64,000 nucleotides of DNA from Astropecten irregularis (taxonomy: Eukaryota; Echinodermata; Asteroidea; Paxillosida; Astropectinidae). The translations under genes were made by a program, and so were the position numbers. Each line of letters starts with the position of its first letter. The first letter of the stretch is position 1. Shown here piece by piece: positions 1-11,800 of this stretch. Location: contig OZ020250.1 of the NCBI GenBank assembly GCA_963971285.1, positions 13,066,499-13,130,498 of the forward strand. The letters are read 5' to 3'. A model generated the notes under the pieces. That model saw nothing but the letters and a program-made list of their open reading frames with translations, searched no databases and was not told where the DNA came from.

Positions 1-214
1 GTGACCGGGCGTTCTGTGTATGAACGACCCGGTTTCATGCCTGCTTTCTTCAGCGTTTCAAGCAGCATCTTCTGGGGATTCTCTTTGTATTCTGCCTTGG
101 TCTTCAGCCTTTCCTGATCCTTGAGCAGTAGACGGCCTTTCTTTCTAGCTTTTGGTGGATTGACACGTGTCTTGTGCCTAACCGGGACCATCCATGATGC
201 AGGTAAACAGGTAA
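1..214 (-). CDS. Exon 2 (incomplete) of the left-edge minus-strand gene
   Basis: There is a pyrimidine-rich acceptor tract around 225-245. Two AGs are possible: one puts the exon start at 224, the other at 214. Only the start at 214 keeps phase with exon 1 (split Val codon G|TT). The frame stays open for 70 codons to the window edge, with strongly biased basic composition (Lys/Arg about one third of residues). Confidence 0.7.
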
Positions 215-2559
215 CTGGTTGCACCTGCTAATAAAGAAAGACAAAACTCAAATAAGAAAACCTTTTCACTTTCATATTTTAGTAATAAAAGACGTTCTTG
301 TCTCAATAACTTCAATAATCTCAAGAAGATTGATTGAAAACGCTTCGGGAAAATTACTTGTACCATGTAGTTGAACTTCATGATCATGTCAGCAAAGATG
401 GCTCGTGAAGCACAGATCTCCTGGCTTCAACATACACAGCACGCAATTTCAAAATGGCCAGAAATAATTTGAGGTTCAAATTTGCACACGGCACAGTTTG
501 AACTTGCCCGGGTTTGAGAATCATGAGAATAATAGTGCTCTGCACTAATGACGTCACAAAATCCCCGGATGTCAGACAAACATTGTCTCACGCATGTAGT
601 GTACATGTAGGCTCACACGCACAAACGTTTGCATGGTTGCAATGTTTGTCTGAGATCAGGTGCTATTTTTAGCGCAAGTGCGGTGCGCTATTGCACTTAA
701 CAGTAATATTCAAGGGCCTGTTTGTTTCACGCACAAGATCGTGGATCCCAGAGCAATTGGAAAATACCCCACCACGCGAAAATACCTCCTATAAAATTCA
801 ATGGCTACGAGGTGGAGCGAATCATTACAGTGCAAACTAACTAGGCCCATGTGTTGAGTACAGGGTTTTAGACTTAGAGATCAAACCATCCCTATAAACC
901 ACGCAAAGTGAATGGGGAAGGTTGAGTCCAATGTGGGTCCAGGGAAGTGGCTAAGTAAAAGTAAAAGAAGGGGCATAGTGTGCACGTCGAATATAAATAG
1001 TGGATGCGCCCTTGTTGAAATAACCGATCGACAATAGGGTCTATTAATGAAGAAAAGTCTAAAAACAATCAGTCCAAGTAGTAAAATACATGTAGCCCCC
1101 CCCCCCCCCCCCCACCCCCCGCCCCCCTACCAACAATATGCAACAATATGATTTAGCTGCAGTAACTGTAGCCCAATATTACTCCTGACGTTGTTGTCGT
1201 ATATAGGGCTACAGGAAGATATATATGGAAATCATCTGTTGAGAATTCCCCACCCCTAAAATGACTGTTATTTAGCGATCTGTGGCATAATGACTCACCC
1301 TGGTGTTCCTGATGTCGTGAAGAAGCATTCAGAAGAAACAAAATTCAATTCCCATTTCGGATTTCAACAAAACGAGCAATTTTCGGCCCAAATCTCAGTA
1401 CAAACAAAATGACTTGGATTCTGAGTCAAATCTCCCACAGTGCTTTGCGAAATAATATAAGGAAATAGGCCTACATAAGAATTTAACTCTACCCTAGTAC
1501 CCTGTCCAGTCTACATTCCATTTACGTGCAATGGAGCGAATGGCACCAGTCTACTCCCTGATCTACACGTGCAGAATTCTCAAGAATTCTCAAGAATTTT
1601 TGAGAATTTTGTATGTACTGAGATTTGGGCCGAAAATTGCTCGTTTTGTTGAAATCCGAAATGGGAATTGAATTTTGTTTCTTCTGAATGCTTCTTCACG
1701 ACATCAGGAACACCAGGGTGAGTCATTATGCCACAGATCGCTAAATATAACAGTCATTTTAGGGGTGGGGAATTCTCAACAGATGATTTCCATATATATC
1801 TTCCTGTAGCCCTATATACGACAACAACGTCAGGAGTAATATTGGGCTACAGTTACTGCAGCTACAATTATGAGTCATGATGATGACCAAGTCCAAGACG
1901 GCACTGCGCGTTAGTGGTAGCCTTGTTGCCATCTTGTGATTGGTCCATCCGTGTGTGCTACACACTGCATGCACTGCATGCTATGCACTGCGCGACTCGT
2001 GTGATAAATACAAGTACCGCACGCACGTACGTCGGGGATGTGAGTGGCCAAACAAAACAAAATCTGAAGTTGAAAACACCGAGAAATAAGCTCAAATTTA
2101 AAAGTCCTTTTTCTTATACTTCCGTGCAGAGCACAGCTGAAATTCTGAGTATAAAATCTGAAAAAAAGAATTCGGAATTCAGATTAAAATTTCAAGTCTC
2201 ACGTCAGCCACACGTACAATGCAGATGCACTGTACTTGTACATGAATCGAGGCTGTACGGTAACGACTACGCACTAGGCACTGTCTATGTGTATGTACAT
2301 TGACTGCACGACTACGCATCGCTGCACACGGACCAATCACAAGATGGCAACAAGGCTACCACTAACGCGCAGTAAGACGGCAATAGAGAGGTCTAATTTC
2401 TGAAAATTGCCATCCCCTGCCAACTCAATATGAAAGTCTTGGGAAACTATCAGCCAATTATCAATCACCAAATCTAGCTCTAAACTGAATACTAACCTTA
2501 AAAATACCTGCACTTTCACACGACCTTAGCCACACACGTGAAAACATACAGGCAGCCAT
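1..2559 (-). CDS. Partial gene: basic protein with a mitochondrial-type N-terminus (5' end only)
   Basis: Two coding exons read on the minus strand, and the gene continues past the left edge. Exon 1 (2559-2508) starts at an ATG in a good context (acATGgct) and encodes 17 residues, MAACMFSRVWLRSCESA. This looks like a mitochondrial import presequence: hydrophobic and arginine-bearing, with no acidic residue until near its end. Exon 2 (214 down to 1) follows a 2.3-kb intron and adds 70 residues in phase, with blocks such as RHKTRVNPPKARKKG and MLLETLKKAGMKPGRSY. The body is rich in Lys/Arg with a charged helical stretch. That would suit a mitochondrial ribosomal or RNA-binding protein, but I do not recognise the family and give no name. 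Its start codon lies 82 bp from that of the acyl-CoA dehydrogenase on the other strand. Confidence 0.7.
533..700. mobile_element. Short inverted-terminus repeat, first copy
   Basis: Same structure as 24184-24350: AGTGCTCTGCACT ... AGTGCGGTGCGCT, with internal pairing of GTCAGACAAACATTG and CAATGTTTGTCTGA. Confidence 0.65.
1154..1864. repeat. Long near-perfect inverted repeat (about 250-bp arms, 211-bp loop)
   Basis: The arm at 1154-1402 is the reverse complement of 1614-1864, with very few differences; one is a 2-base indel in the TTATTTAGCG region. A transcript across it would fold into a 250-bp hairpin. The flanks CAATATGAT and CAATTATGA may be an imperfect target duplication. Confidence 0.8.
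1903..2373. mobile_element. hAT-like non-autonomous DNA transposon (471 bp)
   Basis: Termini ACTGCGCGTTAGTGGTAGCC and its complement; TIR about 45-50 bp. Perfect 8-bp target duplication AAGACGGC at 1895-1902 and 2374-2381. The interior shares a GGATGTGAGTGGCCA block with 31142-31319. The 129-codon open frame inside has no protein-like features. Confidence 0.8.
2508..2559 (-). CDS. Exon 1 of the left-edge minus-strand gene
   Basis: ATG at 2559-2557, 17 codons plus one base. The donor GT is at 2507-2506 (gcaG|GTATTT). The peptide has the residue bias of a mitochondrial targeting sequence. Confidence 0.65.
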
Positions 2560-2641
2560 GTTTTTACAAAAAAGCCCCTAGTCAAATCAACACTTGGTGG
2601 CGCTCTTCAACTTGGACGGGATTAAAAAATAGAGCAAAACT
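2560..2641. promoter_or_regulatory. Probable bidirectional promoter / shared 5' leader
   Basis: These 82 bp are all that separates two divergent start codons, the minus-strand gene at 2559 and ACAD at 2642. Both 5' UTRs and the core promoter must overlap here or extend into each other's transcribed region. No TATA box is evident on either strand; the stretch contains TGGTGGCGCTCTTCAAC. The bidirectional role is inferred from geometry only. Confidence 0.55.
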
Positions 2642-2818
2642 ATGGCGATGATACTTCGATGCAGCCGGTCTCTAAGGCCAAACCTTAAATCTCTGCGATT
2701 TGGTGTTCGCAATTCATCATCAGAGTCTGCTGCAGAAGCAGGAAATATCTCTGATGATCTTTGTCAAGAATCTATCTTCACCGCGCAGCACGTGGAATTA
2801 AGACGATCATTAAACAAG
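2642..2818 (+). CDS. ACAD exon 1
   Basis: Residues 1-59, ending in phase 0 at donor GT 2819. The start ATG has the context actATGgcg and opens a Ser/Arg-rich presequence. The end, [10 protein letters not shown], leads directly into exon 2, [14 protein letters not shown], the usual first helix of the ACAD N-terminal domain. Confidence 0.93.
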
Positions 2819-5800
2819 GTAGGGCCTATAAATAATAATACAATAGGCCTAGGCCCCCTAATTCATTTCACAATTTCTACTTCTTACTTCTAGCTTTACT
2901 TTACTAATATTAATAATAGGCCTACTTGGTCTGGTCACTTGACACTTCTACTTTCTAGGTTTTGATACTGTTAATCAAATTTGGGAAAGGGGTGAAAATG
3001 CTTTAATATTATTGCTCAATAGGCCTAACATTATTAATTACTATATAAATTTATATGCGTGTGTAAGTGCTTAATTTTGACCCAAAAGTTACAAAATCAT
3101 TACATGGCGTTCTGCATGTGACGTAAAGTCGTAAACAAGGCAAGGTTTTTCGTCGCGAAAAGTGGGTTGTTAAATTATGGGTCTAAAATGCAACCTTTTT
3201 CTATATACAAATTACAATATATTTTTTTGCACAAACAATAATAGACAGGTTGAGTTTTATAACAATAGGCTACAATTTAACTTCACATGAGTTTTATTAC
3301 AGTAAGGCAGTGGATATTTTGCCGGCGACGGCAAAACTTCCGAAACGCTATTTTGCCGGTAAGTTTTTTCTGATTGGCTGGTAATGACGTCATCTCCTAC
3401 CGGCGCACGCACCTCAGCTCAGATAATCATGGCGTCCATGATGAGCGTGTTACGTGTCGGCGACAAATTTTCTAGTTTCGAAGATGTTGAACGTGCTATT
3501 TCCAACTTCGAGAGGCAGCAAAAAATAAGCTACTGGAAATGAGACACCCTGGCTGCAGCTGCCAAACGAAGTAACGTCAAGGGCAACAAAGCGCTTGTTT
3601 ATTTTGAGTTAAAATATGCTTGCGTGAAAGACTGCAAAAAGTACCGCTTCAGGCGAATGGGCAAGAGACCAAATCAGCAGTGAGTTCCCGCACGCGTTGC
3701 CGGCAACAAATACGTCACGGGTAGGCACCAATCAGAAAACACTTACCGGCAAAATAGCGTTTCGGAACTTTTGCCGTCATCGGCAAAATATCCACTGCCT
3801 TACTGTAAACCTTAAATCTTATCAGTAACATTAATTCAATTTCATTTAATTGGGTAACACCATGGTTTTCCTTCCTCTATGGCAACACAGAGTTGTCATC
3901 CTTGCCTCCTAGCCAACTCACCCCTTACCAACTCGCCCCCTGGCCGACTCTCTTACCGACAGACTTTTTTGGGGTCAATATGACAATGTTTCCAAGTTGT
4001 TGTGACTTTTTGAGTTGAGCCTAATTTTTTGTTTTATTCTATGTTTTTTCTTTTAATAGGGTGCCTACTTATTTTGTTAACCGTTTTGTTTTAAAATGTC
4101 TTGCTTCAACTTTAAGTGTTCTTATTGTTGATATTTTTTGTAGATTTCTTTTACTATAGGTCTACTTTTTCGCACTTTGTTATGTATCAGTGTTTTGTCA
4201 TGAAGTGTTGTTGTTTACTTTTTTTTTAATTTGCGTTTTTGACATTTTGATGAATTTGGTTCTACGATGGAAATGAATTGCTTTGACTGCTATGGACATG
4301 TACTTGTATATATGTTAATTGGCTGTGCCTGCCTTCCAAAGTAATGCGTGCGCAGTTTGTTTCCCACGTTTTCAGGGGGAGATTTTACAGGATTCCCAGA
4401 CGTTATTAGTGATAAGTCCGTTGGTGCGGATCACATTTACGCAGAGCTCGACAAATCCCGGGCCCCGGACGCCCGGGACAACCACGCGAGGCCGCCGGGA
4501 AACCAGAGTTTCTTGTGCAAGAGCCCGCCGGACTACCATTTTTTCGCAATGAATTACACATACTCATTATAATTTTTCTTACTGTTTCACTTTTTTTCCA
4601 TGATTCTGTCTCAATAATCATTTGTACAGATTCTATAATGAGGCCCCAAAGTCATGACAATTCGTTTATCTTACAACGTAATTTCAACGTATGAATGTAC
4701 ATGTAGATTCCTCCTACACACATGCACGCTCGCCGGAGAAAGATGCCATATTTTAATGCTGCAGTTACTGAGCAACCCGTGTACATTTTCAATGGGAATT
4801 AATCGCCCGTAACCAGCGAAGCAGCCCAGATGTTTGTGTGTAGGCCTATTAATACATACAGTTGACGGTCATTCACGTCACGTTAACTACTTTCAAGTCC
4901 TTCAAGTTTTCATATTTTTCATGGAAATTGTAGCGTAATGAAAACTTTATCACGTAATGATTAAAAAAGAAAATATTAGGGGCGACAGCTTTCGTATTCC
5001 TTTTGCTTTAGTACACGCACGTACGCACGTCATGTTTCCCGCGCTTAATAATATTTTGAGGTAGTTAAATGATACTAGAAGGACTGGAAACTAGTTTTAA
5101 AAAAGTTTGAATTTGTTTTACGTATTTTTGTTTTAAATGGTTGAATGGTAGGACTACCAGTTTAAAGCACTGTGCTATTTTTTTCAGATTTCAAGGTGTG
5201 GTAGACTGGTGGGCTACCTGTTATTTTATAAATTTGTCGAGCTCAGCATTTACGTGTGTGCGGGTCAGTGTAGGTAACTGGTTTGTACGTTCGAGTATCC
5301 ACTAAACAACGTCGTGAACTCCATAACTGGCTTATCAATATTTTATTTCTAAACGAATAGGCCTATTTATTTGCATCGTAATCGTAGTACCAAAGTACAT
5401 ATCTGAATCATACATGTAAATCACAATTTGGTTTCTTTATTTGCAGTTGATAGAGAAAGAGATCAATCCATATGTGGACGAGTGGGAAAAAGCCAAGCAG
5501 TTCCCCAGTCATGAAGTCTTCAAGAAACTTGGAGAGGCAGGATTCCTGGGACTTAACAAACCTGTTGGTATGTCACTTACATTATGTGTACCGTATTCCT
5601 ACTGGGCCCAATTTAATGAAGTTGCTGAGTTTGAAATTATTATTATACTGCACAGCTAGTAAAATGTGTATTCTCGTATTAAAACTTACTGGTAACAAGT
5701 CCTAAGAACCATGGAGCTGTGTTTTATAGCTCCATGTTAGAACCAAGCTATCAATATGAGCTAATACACCTGTCAAATTGGTGATCAAGCTGTCTACTCT

Positions 5801-8800
5801 AATATAGCAGTATTTGAGTTTTGGGTTTGAATCCTGCCCAAGCCATAGTTCTGCGATCTTTTTCAATAGTTTCTTGGATATTTCTGGGAATAAGGTTGGA
5901 AAGAAATCCTTTACAGTTACAGTCTCACTGTGTACTTGATGATTGTATTTGATAGAATATGGTGGATTGGGACTGGATTTCAGCTACAACATAGCCATGG
6001 CTGAAGAACTGGGTAACATTAAATGTGGTGGCATCCCAATGGCTATAGGAGTCCAGTCTGACATGTGCACTCCTGCACTAACAAGGTAATACATGTTGTA
6101 TTGTTGTTATTATTAGTTACAATTAAAGTTACAATGGTCATTGTCTTGGTGCCCCTGGTCATTGCCTTGGTGCTCCTGGTCATTGCCTTGGTGCTCCTAG
6201 TCATTGCCTTGGTGCTCCTGGTCATTGCCTTGGTGCTCCTGGTCATTGCCTTGGTGCCCCTGGTCATTGCCTTGGTGCTCCTAGTCATTGCCTTGGTGCT
6301 CCTGGTCATTGCCTTGGTGCCCCTGGTCATTGCCTTGGTGCTCCTAGTCATTGCCTTGTTGCCCCTGGTCAATGGCCTTGGTGCTCCTGGTCATTGCCTT
6401 GGTGTCTCTGGAGGTCATTGCCTTGGTGTCCCTGGTCATTGCCTTGGTGTCCCTGGAGGTCATTGCCTTGGTGTCCCTGGTCATTGCCTTGTTGCCCCTG
6501 GTCAATGGCCTTGGTGCTCCTGGTCATTGCCTTGGTGTCTCTGGAGGTCATTGCCTTGGTGTCCCTGGTCATTGCCTTGTTGCCCCTGGTCAATGGCCTT
6601 GGTGCTCCTGGTCATTGCCTTGGTGTCTCTGGAGGTCATTGCCTTGGTGTCCGTGGTCATTGCCTTGGTGTCCCTGGAGGCCATTGCCTTGGTGTCCCTG
6701 GTCATTGCCTTGGTGCCCCTGATCAATGGCCTTGGAAGACCAGATTTGTTAATACCTCATACGTACAGGCTGTCCCAAAGCTCACATCAGATAACTGAAA
6801 TGGAATTTTTTCAAATGGCTGCCGGCTGCGCCCTTGACTTTAGTTTTCTCTCCATCTCTTGGACAGATTTGGAACTGACGAGTTGAAGAGGCAGTTCCTG
6901 GCGCCCACCATTGCTGGTGACGTCGTCGCCTGTCTGGGAGTCAGTGAGGTTGGCTCAGGGTCGGATGTCGCAAGTAAGTTTAACTATTAAAAGCCAGACT
7001 GCCAGTGAATCCGAAAGAGACATCTTGTCTACCTTCAAAGGTACAGTACAGGATTTGTAACAGACCCAAACAGAAGTGTCCACAGATTTACGTATAACTT
7101 TCAGGGTGTGAAGATGGTGGTGGTAGAAACATACCGTTATAATATTTCCGGCTGAAATGGTGTATTTATCCAGAAATTAGTCAAACAATGACCAAAAACA
7201 GGTTTGACCTCGGTTTAAGATGAAATCTCCTGTAAATAGATTGGAAAATACCATTAGCATTTTTCACTGTTTTCTACAGTTTCCGATGATGATATGAGCT
7301 GAAAATTTCCCAGGTTTGTTTTATTCAACAACAAATCAAATTATGAACAATCTCCACCTGTTCTGTCACCTTTACCAATCCTGTATTATGCCTTTAAAGA
7401 AATATTTTGTTTAATTAATAACAATGACATTTTAAAAACTAAAGACATATCCATTCACATTTCAACATGTTCAAAGATAAATAATCTTGAAAAATAAATA
7501 ATAGCTTTGATATAAATTGTCAAATATTTGTCGGGACCTGTTGACGCCAAAATCGTTTTGTTATTAACTGTAGGCATTCAGACGAAAGCGGAGAAACAAG
7601 GCGGGGACTACGTCATCAACGGTGGGAAGATGTGGACTACCAACGGCATGAAGGCCGACTGGATCTGCCTCCTAGCAAATACTGGCAGTGGACTACCTCA
7701 CCAGAATAAATCACTCATATGCGTTCCCATGGATACCAAAGGTAACACATACAAATATTTTAGGGGAAGATTTTAGGTAGAATTCAAGGGCCGATTTTAC
7801 TTATGCTTTGCAATCATCGCTAAAGCCCAAATCCATCGCTGAACGGAATATCGGTCGCTACTTTGCGTAGCAATTTTCCATTTAGCGATGGATTGTGGTT
7901 TTAGCGATGATCGCAAAGCGTTAGTGAAATCGGCCGTGGATTGGTAGAGATCAAGCTCATTACTGATTCACATCAGTCGGAAAGCTATTTCCATTTTGAA
8001 ATCTTTTGGAAACTCTGACCAATACAGGGTGAGTCAAAAAGAACTTGACTGAAATTGTGATGTTTTTTCAAAACAAACAAATGGCACTCAAAAGTTCAGT
8101 AAAGCATATAATTAACAAGCATTCTCTCCTGCTTATTAGGAAAAAAATAAAACAAATTGATCATTCCTAAGAGGAGCTATGTCTTTTTTGATAAAAGTTC
8201 CCATTTTGAAAAGTTTTGGAATGTTCATGCTTGACTGATTCTAAATATCTGAGTAAGTAGCAAAGGATATTAAAGACTCTTTTTAGCTATGAACACAGCT
8301 AAAATGCTTACTTTGCATTGGTTTTGTCAAGTATTCCATAAACAGCTTGCAAAATGAGTACCTTCATTAAAATAGACATAAGTTATCATAGGAATGATCA
8401 ATTTGTTCCATTCTTTTTATCTAATAAGCGGAGAGAGTGCTTGTTAAATGCTTTACTGAACTATTGAGTGTCATTTGTTTGTTTTGAAAAACATCACCAA
8501 TTCTGGTCAACTTCTCACCCTGTATTAAAATGTGTACAATTTTCTTAAGAACTCCTTTCATAATTGAAAAAATGGCTTTGAAAATGATAACAAATTGCAT
8601 CAGCTAATTGTAATTGAAGTTGTTAATTGTAGTTGATGAAACGTTCACAGTTGGGTACAGTACAGGATTGGTAAGAAACCAAAACAGGAATGTTCACAGA
8701 TTTACCTATAACTTATAAAGATTGTGATAGTAGAAACATACCATTCAAATTGTTCTGCCTGAAATGCAGTATTTATCCAGGAAAGAGTAAAACAAAATAC

Positions 8801-11800
8801 TGAAAACAGTTTTGATCTCTGAGATCAAAACCTCACAACTTCGCAAAACAACTGCAGGTTTTTGGCTGTTTTCTACTGTTTCCAATGATCAATTGAGCTG
8901 AAAATTTCACGGGTTTGTTTTTATTCCATCACAAATCAAATTATGAACAGACTGCAGCTGTTCTGTCACCTTTTTACCAATCATGTGATATAGCTTTAAG
9001 TGACTTCCTTTTTGAAATTCAAGATATCAACAAGAATATTCTCATCTAAATAATAACATGACCTATTTTTGTTTCAATTTTGTTTTCACCCTATTCAGGG
9101 GTTGTGAGGGCCAAGAACATCGACAAAATTGGAATGTGGAGCTCGGATACAGCCCAGCTGTACTTTGAGGACGTTCGAGTGCCTCAGAAGTATCTGATTG
9201 GTCAAGAGGGATTGGGATTCACCTATCAGATGCTGCAATTTCAAGAGGAGAGAATGTGGGCCATAGCAGCATGTACGTTGGTTGCCCCAGATCACCACAG
9301 ACTGTAGTGTATTTTATAGTCAGGGGAATTCAGATTTTGAATGTGCACATCAATACATTTAGTACTAGATGCATACTTTCGTAGGAAACCAAAGCATAAA
9401 TGTTCACAGATTTACCTATAACTTACAGGATATAAAGATGGTGATGGTAGAAACATACCATTAAAATTCTTCTGCCTGAAATGCTGTATCTATCCAGAAA
9501 AGAGTAAAACAAATGATCAAAAACAATTTAATCTTTTAAAGATAAAAAATAATGGTTAAAAGACTTAAGAAATAGGCTTACTGTGTGCATTTTTCACTGT
9601 TTTCTCAAAAAGTGGGCAGCGTGTGGGACTGAAATCCTTGATATTTTTGCCCATGAATCTGCATTTCTGTGACAAAAACCAAAGTATGATTTTACCTTTA
9701 TCTGGACTGAGGTCAATTTCACAAAGCCCTACAATACACGGGTTTACACCATGGCGGCCATCTTGGATTTTGATCGCAACTTCGAAACGAGGCACTTCCA
9801 CGCGTGCGCACTTTTCTAAGTGTAAACCCGTCCATTGTCGAAGACAATACATGGGTTTACACTTCGGCAGTTTTGATCGCGACTTCAAAACGAGGCACTA
9901 TCACGCATGCACTTTTTTGGAAGTGTAAACCTGTGTATCGATAGTCATTTACAAAGGATAACACATCTCCTAGGTAGGGTTGCAATGCATTACAAGTCAT
10001 ATGATTAATGAGTTACAATGAGTTTAATCGATCCCTGGAAACTGCGCTGGTTCGAATCCTGCTCCAGTCAATTTGTCTTTATAAATTCATTTTTAAATGA
10101 CTTAGAATTAATCCAGTCAGTTTCCCTTGTGGTTATGAGTTGATTTCAGTTGAATATTTGGAATTTTTGTACACCTGAACCTTCCAATGGAATTGTGAAC
10201 AATTTCGATGAACAAACTGATGCTTATTAATGATGACATTTTTTTTAAATCCCCACTTGTTTTATTTTTTTCACAAAAGACATCGAAATCTTGAAAAAAA
10301 AATAAAAAAAATTATTCCTTCTTTTATTTCTTTGTCACAAAGCTTTGGTGCCAATGGAGATCATAATAGCAGAAACTATCGCTTACACCAAACAGAGGAA
10401 GGCCTTTGGCAAGTCTATTTTAGATAACCAAGTTGTGCACTATCGCCTTGCCGAGTTGCAGACCGAAGTGGAATTGCTGAGATCATTACTGTACAGAACC
10501 ATAGGTGAGTAAACAAAGATGGACCTTTTGCAAGTCTATTTCTTTGAGATTACTGAGTAATTCTGTATCCATTTTGTATCCAATGGTTTTTACCGAAGAA
10601 GGGTCGTTTGAACTGTTAGTGCTTGTGTAATTGCACATCTCGATCAAGTCAAAATGTAACAGCGCTTCTTTGCATATATTTTCACAACCACATCCCATGA
10701 TCTTACTCTTGCAGCTTTCCTGTTTAAAAGTCTTGACTTGGGCTGCAGTTTTGTCTCAATTTTGTTCATCCCTTTCAAAGTTAGAGGCTTTAAAAATTGA
10801 GGTTACGGGTCACAGTTGTGAAATTGATAACTCTATCAGGTATATTGTAAATAGCATTTTTACCAAGAGAGGGCGCTTCCACAAAGCATTGCTGGATATA
10901 TCTTGGTTGATCTGCATGTTCATGTGACACAGTGCACGAAGAGAACTGGGATCAATTTCATGGAGCTGCTTAGCACAAAAATTTCTTGCCCAATAAAACA
11001 TACCATCGTTAACAATTACATTTGATATTCATGGTCAGTGAACAAAAGCCAAAGAACAATCACAAGCGATACTCAAAACATGGACATTTGGTTGTTGACC
11101 CTATTTTTATTAAGACAGAAATGTCATGCTTTATTGCCTTTATAGCCAATGTTTGTGCTAAGCAGCGCCATGAAATTTGCCTTTGATCAGAAGTAAGGAG
11201 GTGGTGGCGCTCTTTTGACCCTTGTGCATCCTACAACTCCCAGCGGTTGCTATTTGCAATGTGGTCGATTTTGAAGAACAAAACCAGATCTTCAGCTGTA
11301 GCAAAGATTAATAACCTTTGCCTTAGCCTAAGCTGAGGATTCACACTCAGTGGTGTATGATAAACTGCAGTGCTAATAGAGAGAGTGGATTTGGATGAAC
11401 CCACTGAGCTCTACTGGCTTGATGGTCCAGTTTGGGAGACTTTTGTACTAGTGAGCCAATGGTTGTGGGATCGAAAACCCCCAAGCCAGACCATGAAGTT
11501 TCTTCTGTTTTGGTCGTTAAAAAAAGAGTGCATACAAGGCTTGAACTGATCTAAATATTACAGGCAGACTATGGGCGTTTACGAAACAAAGGCTCAGGCT
11601 CCGTCTCAGGCTCCAGCTCCATTTCATGAATCCATTCTAAAATTACTGATATCAAATTAGAGACTTTTGACTGCAGTTTAGAAGTAGATACTCTAATTTG
11701 AAAAGAAAACAGAGTTTCAGCTTCAATGAAAAACCACAACCTATGTTTTCCTCACATGGATGTCAGAGCTGGAGCCTAAGCCTCCGTTTCGTAAATGCCA

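Larger units (their letters stand above)
215..2507 (-). other. Intron 1 of the left-edge gene, filled with repeats
   Basis: No further coding exon seen. It holds a short inverted-terminus repeat (about 533-700, second copy at 24184-24350), a fragment of the GGCCTGTTTGTTTCACGC foldback family (713-760), a C-homopolymer run near 1097-1125, a long inverted repeat (1154-1864) and an inserted DNA element (1903-2373). Confidence 0.6.

Noticed and set aside
1914-2303. 129-codon ORF
   Set aside because: Lies wholly inside the hAT-like element and spans an internal repeat; the residue pattern is not protein-like.
6065-6886. 273-codon open frame
   Set aside because: It is created by the 21-bp minisatellite and lies across ACAD intron 3, between two phase-matched exons.
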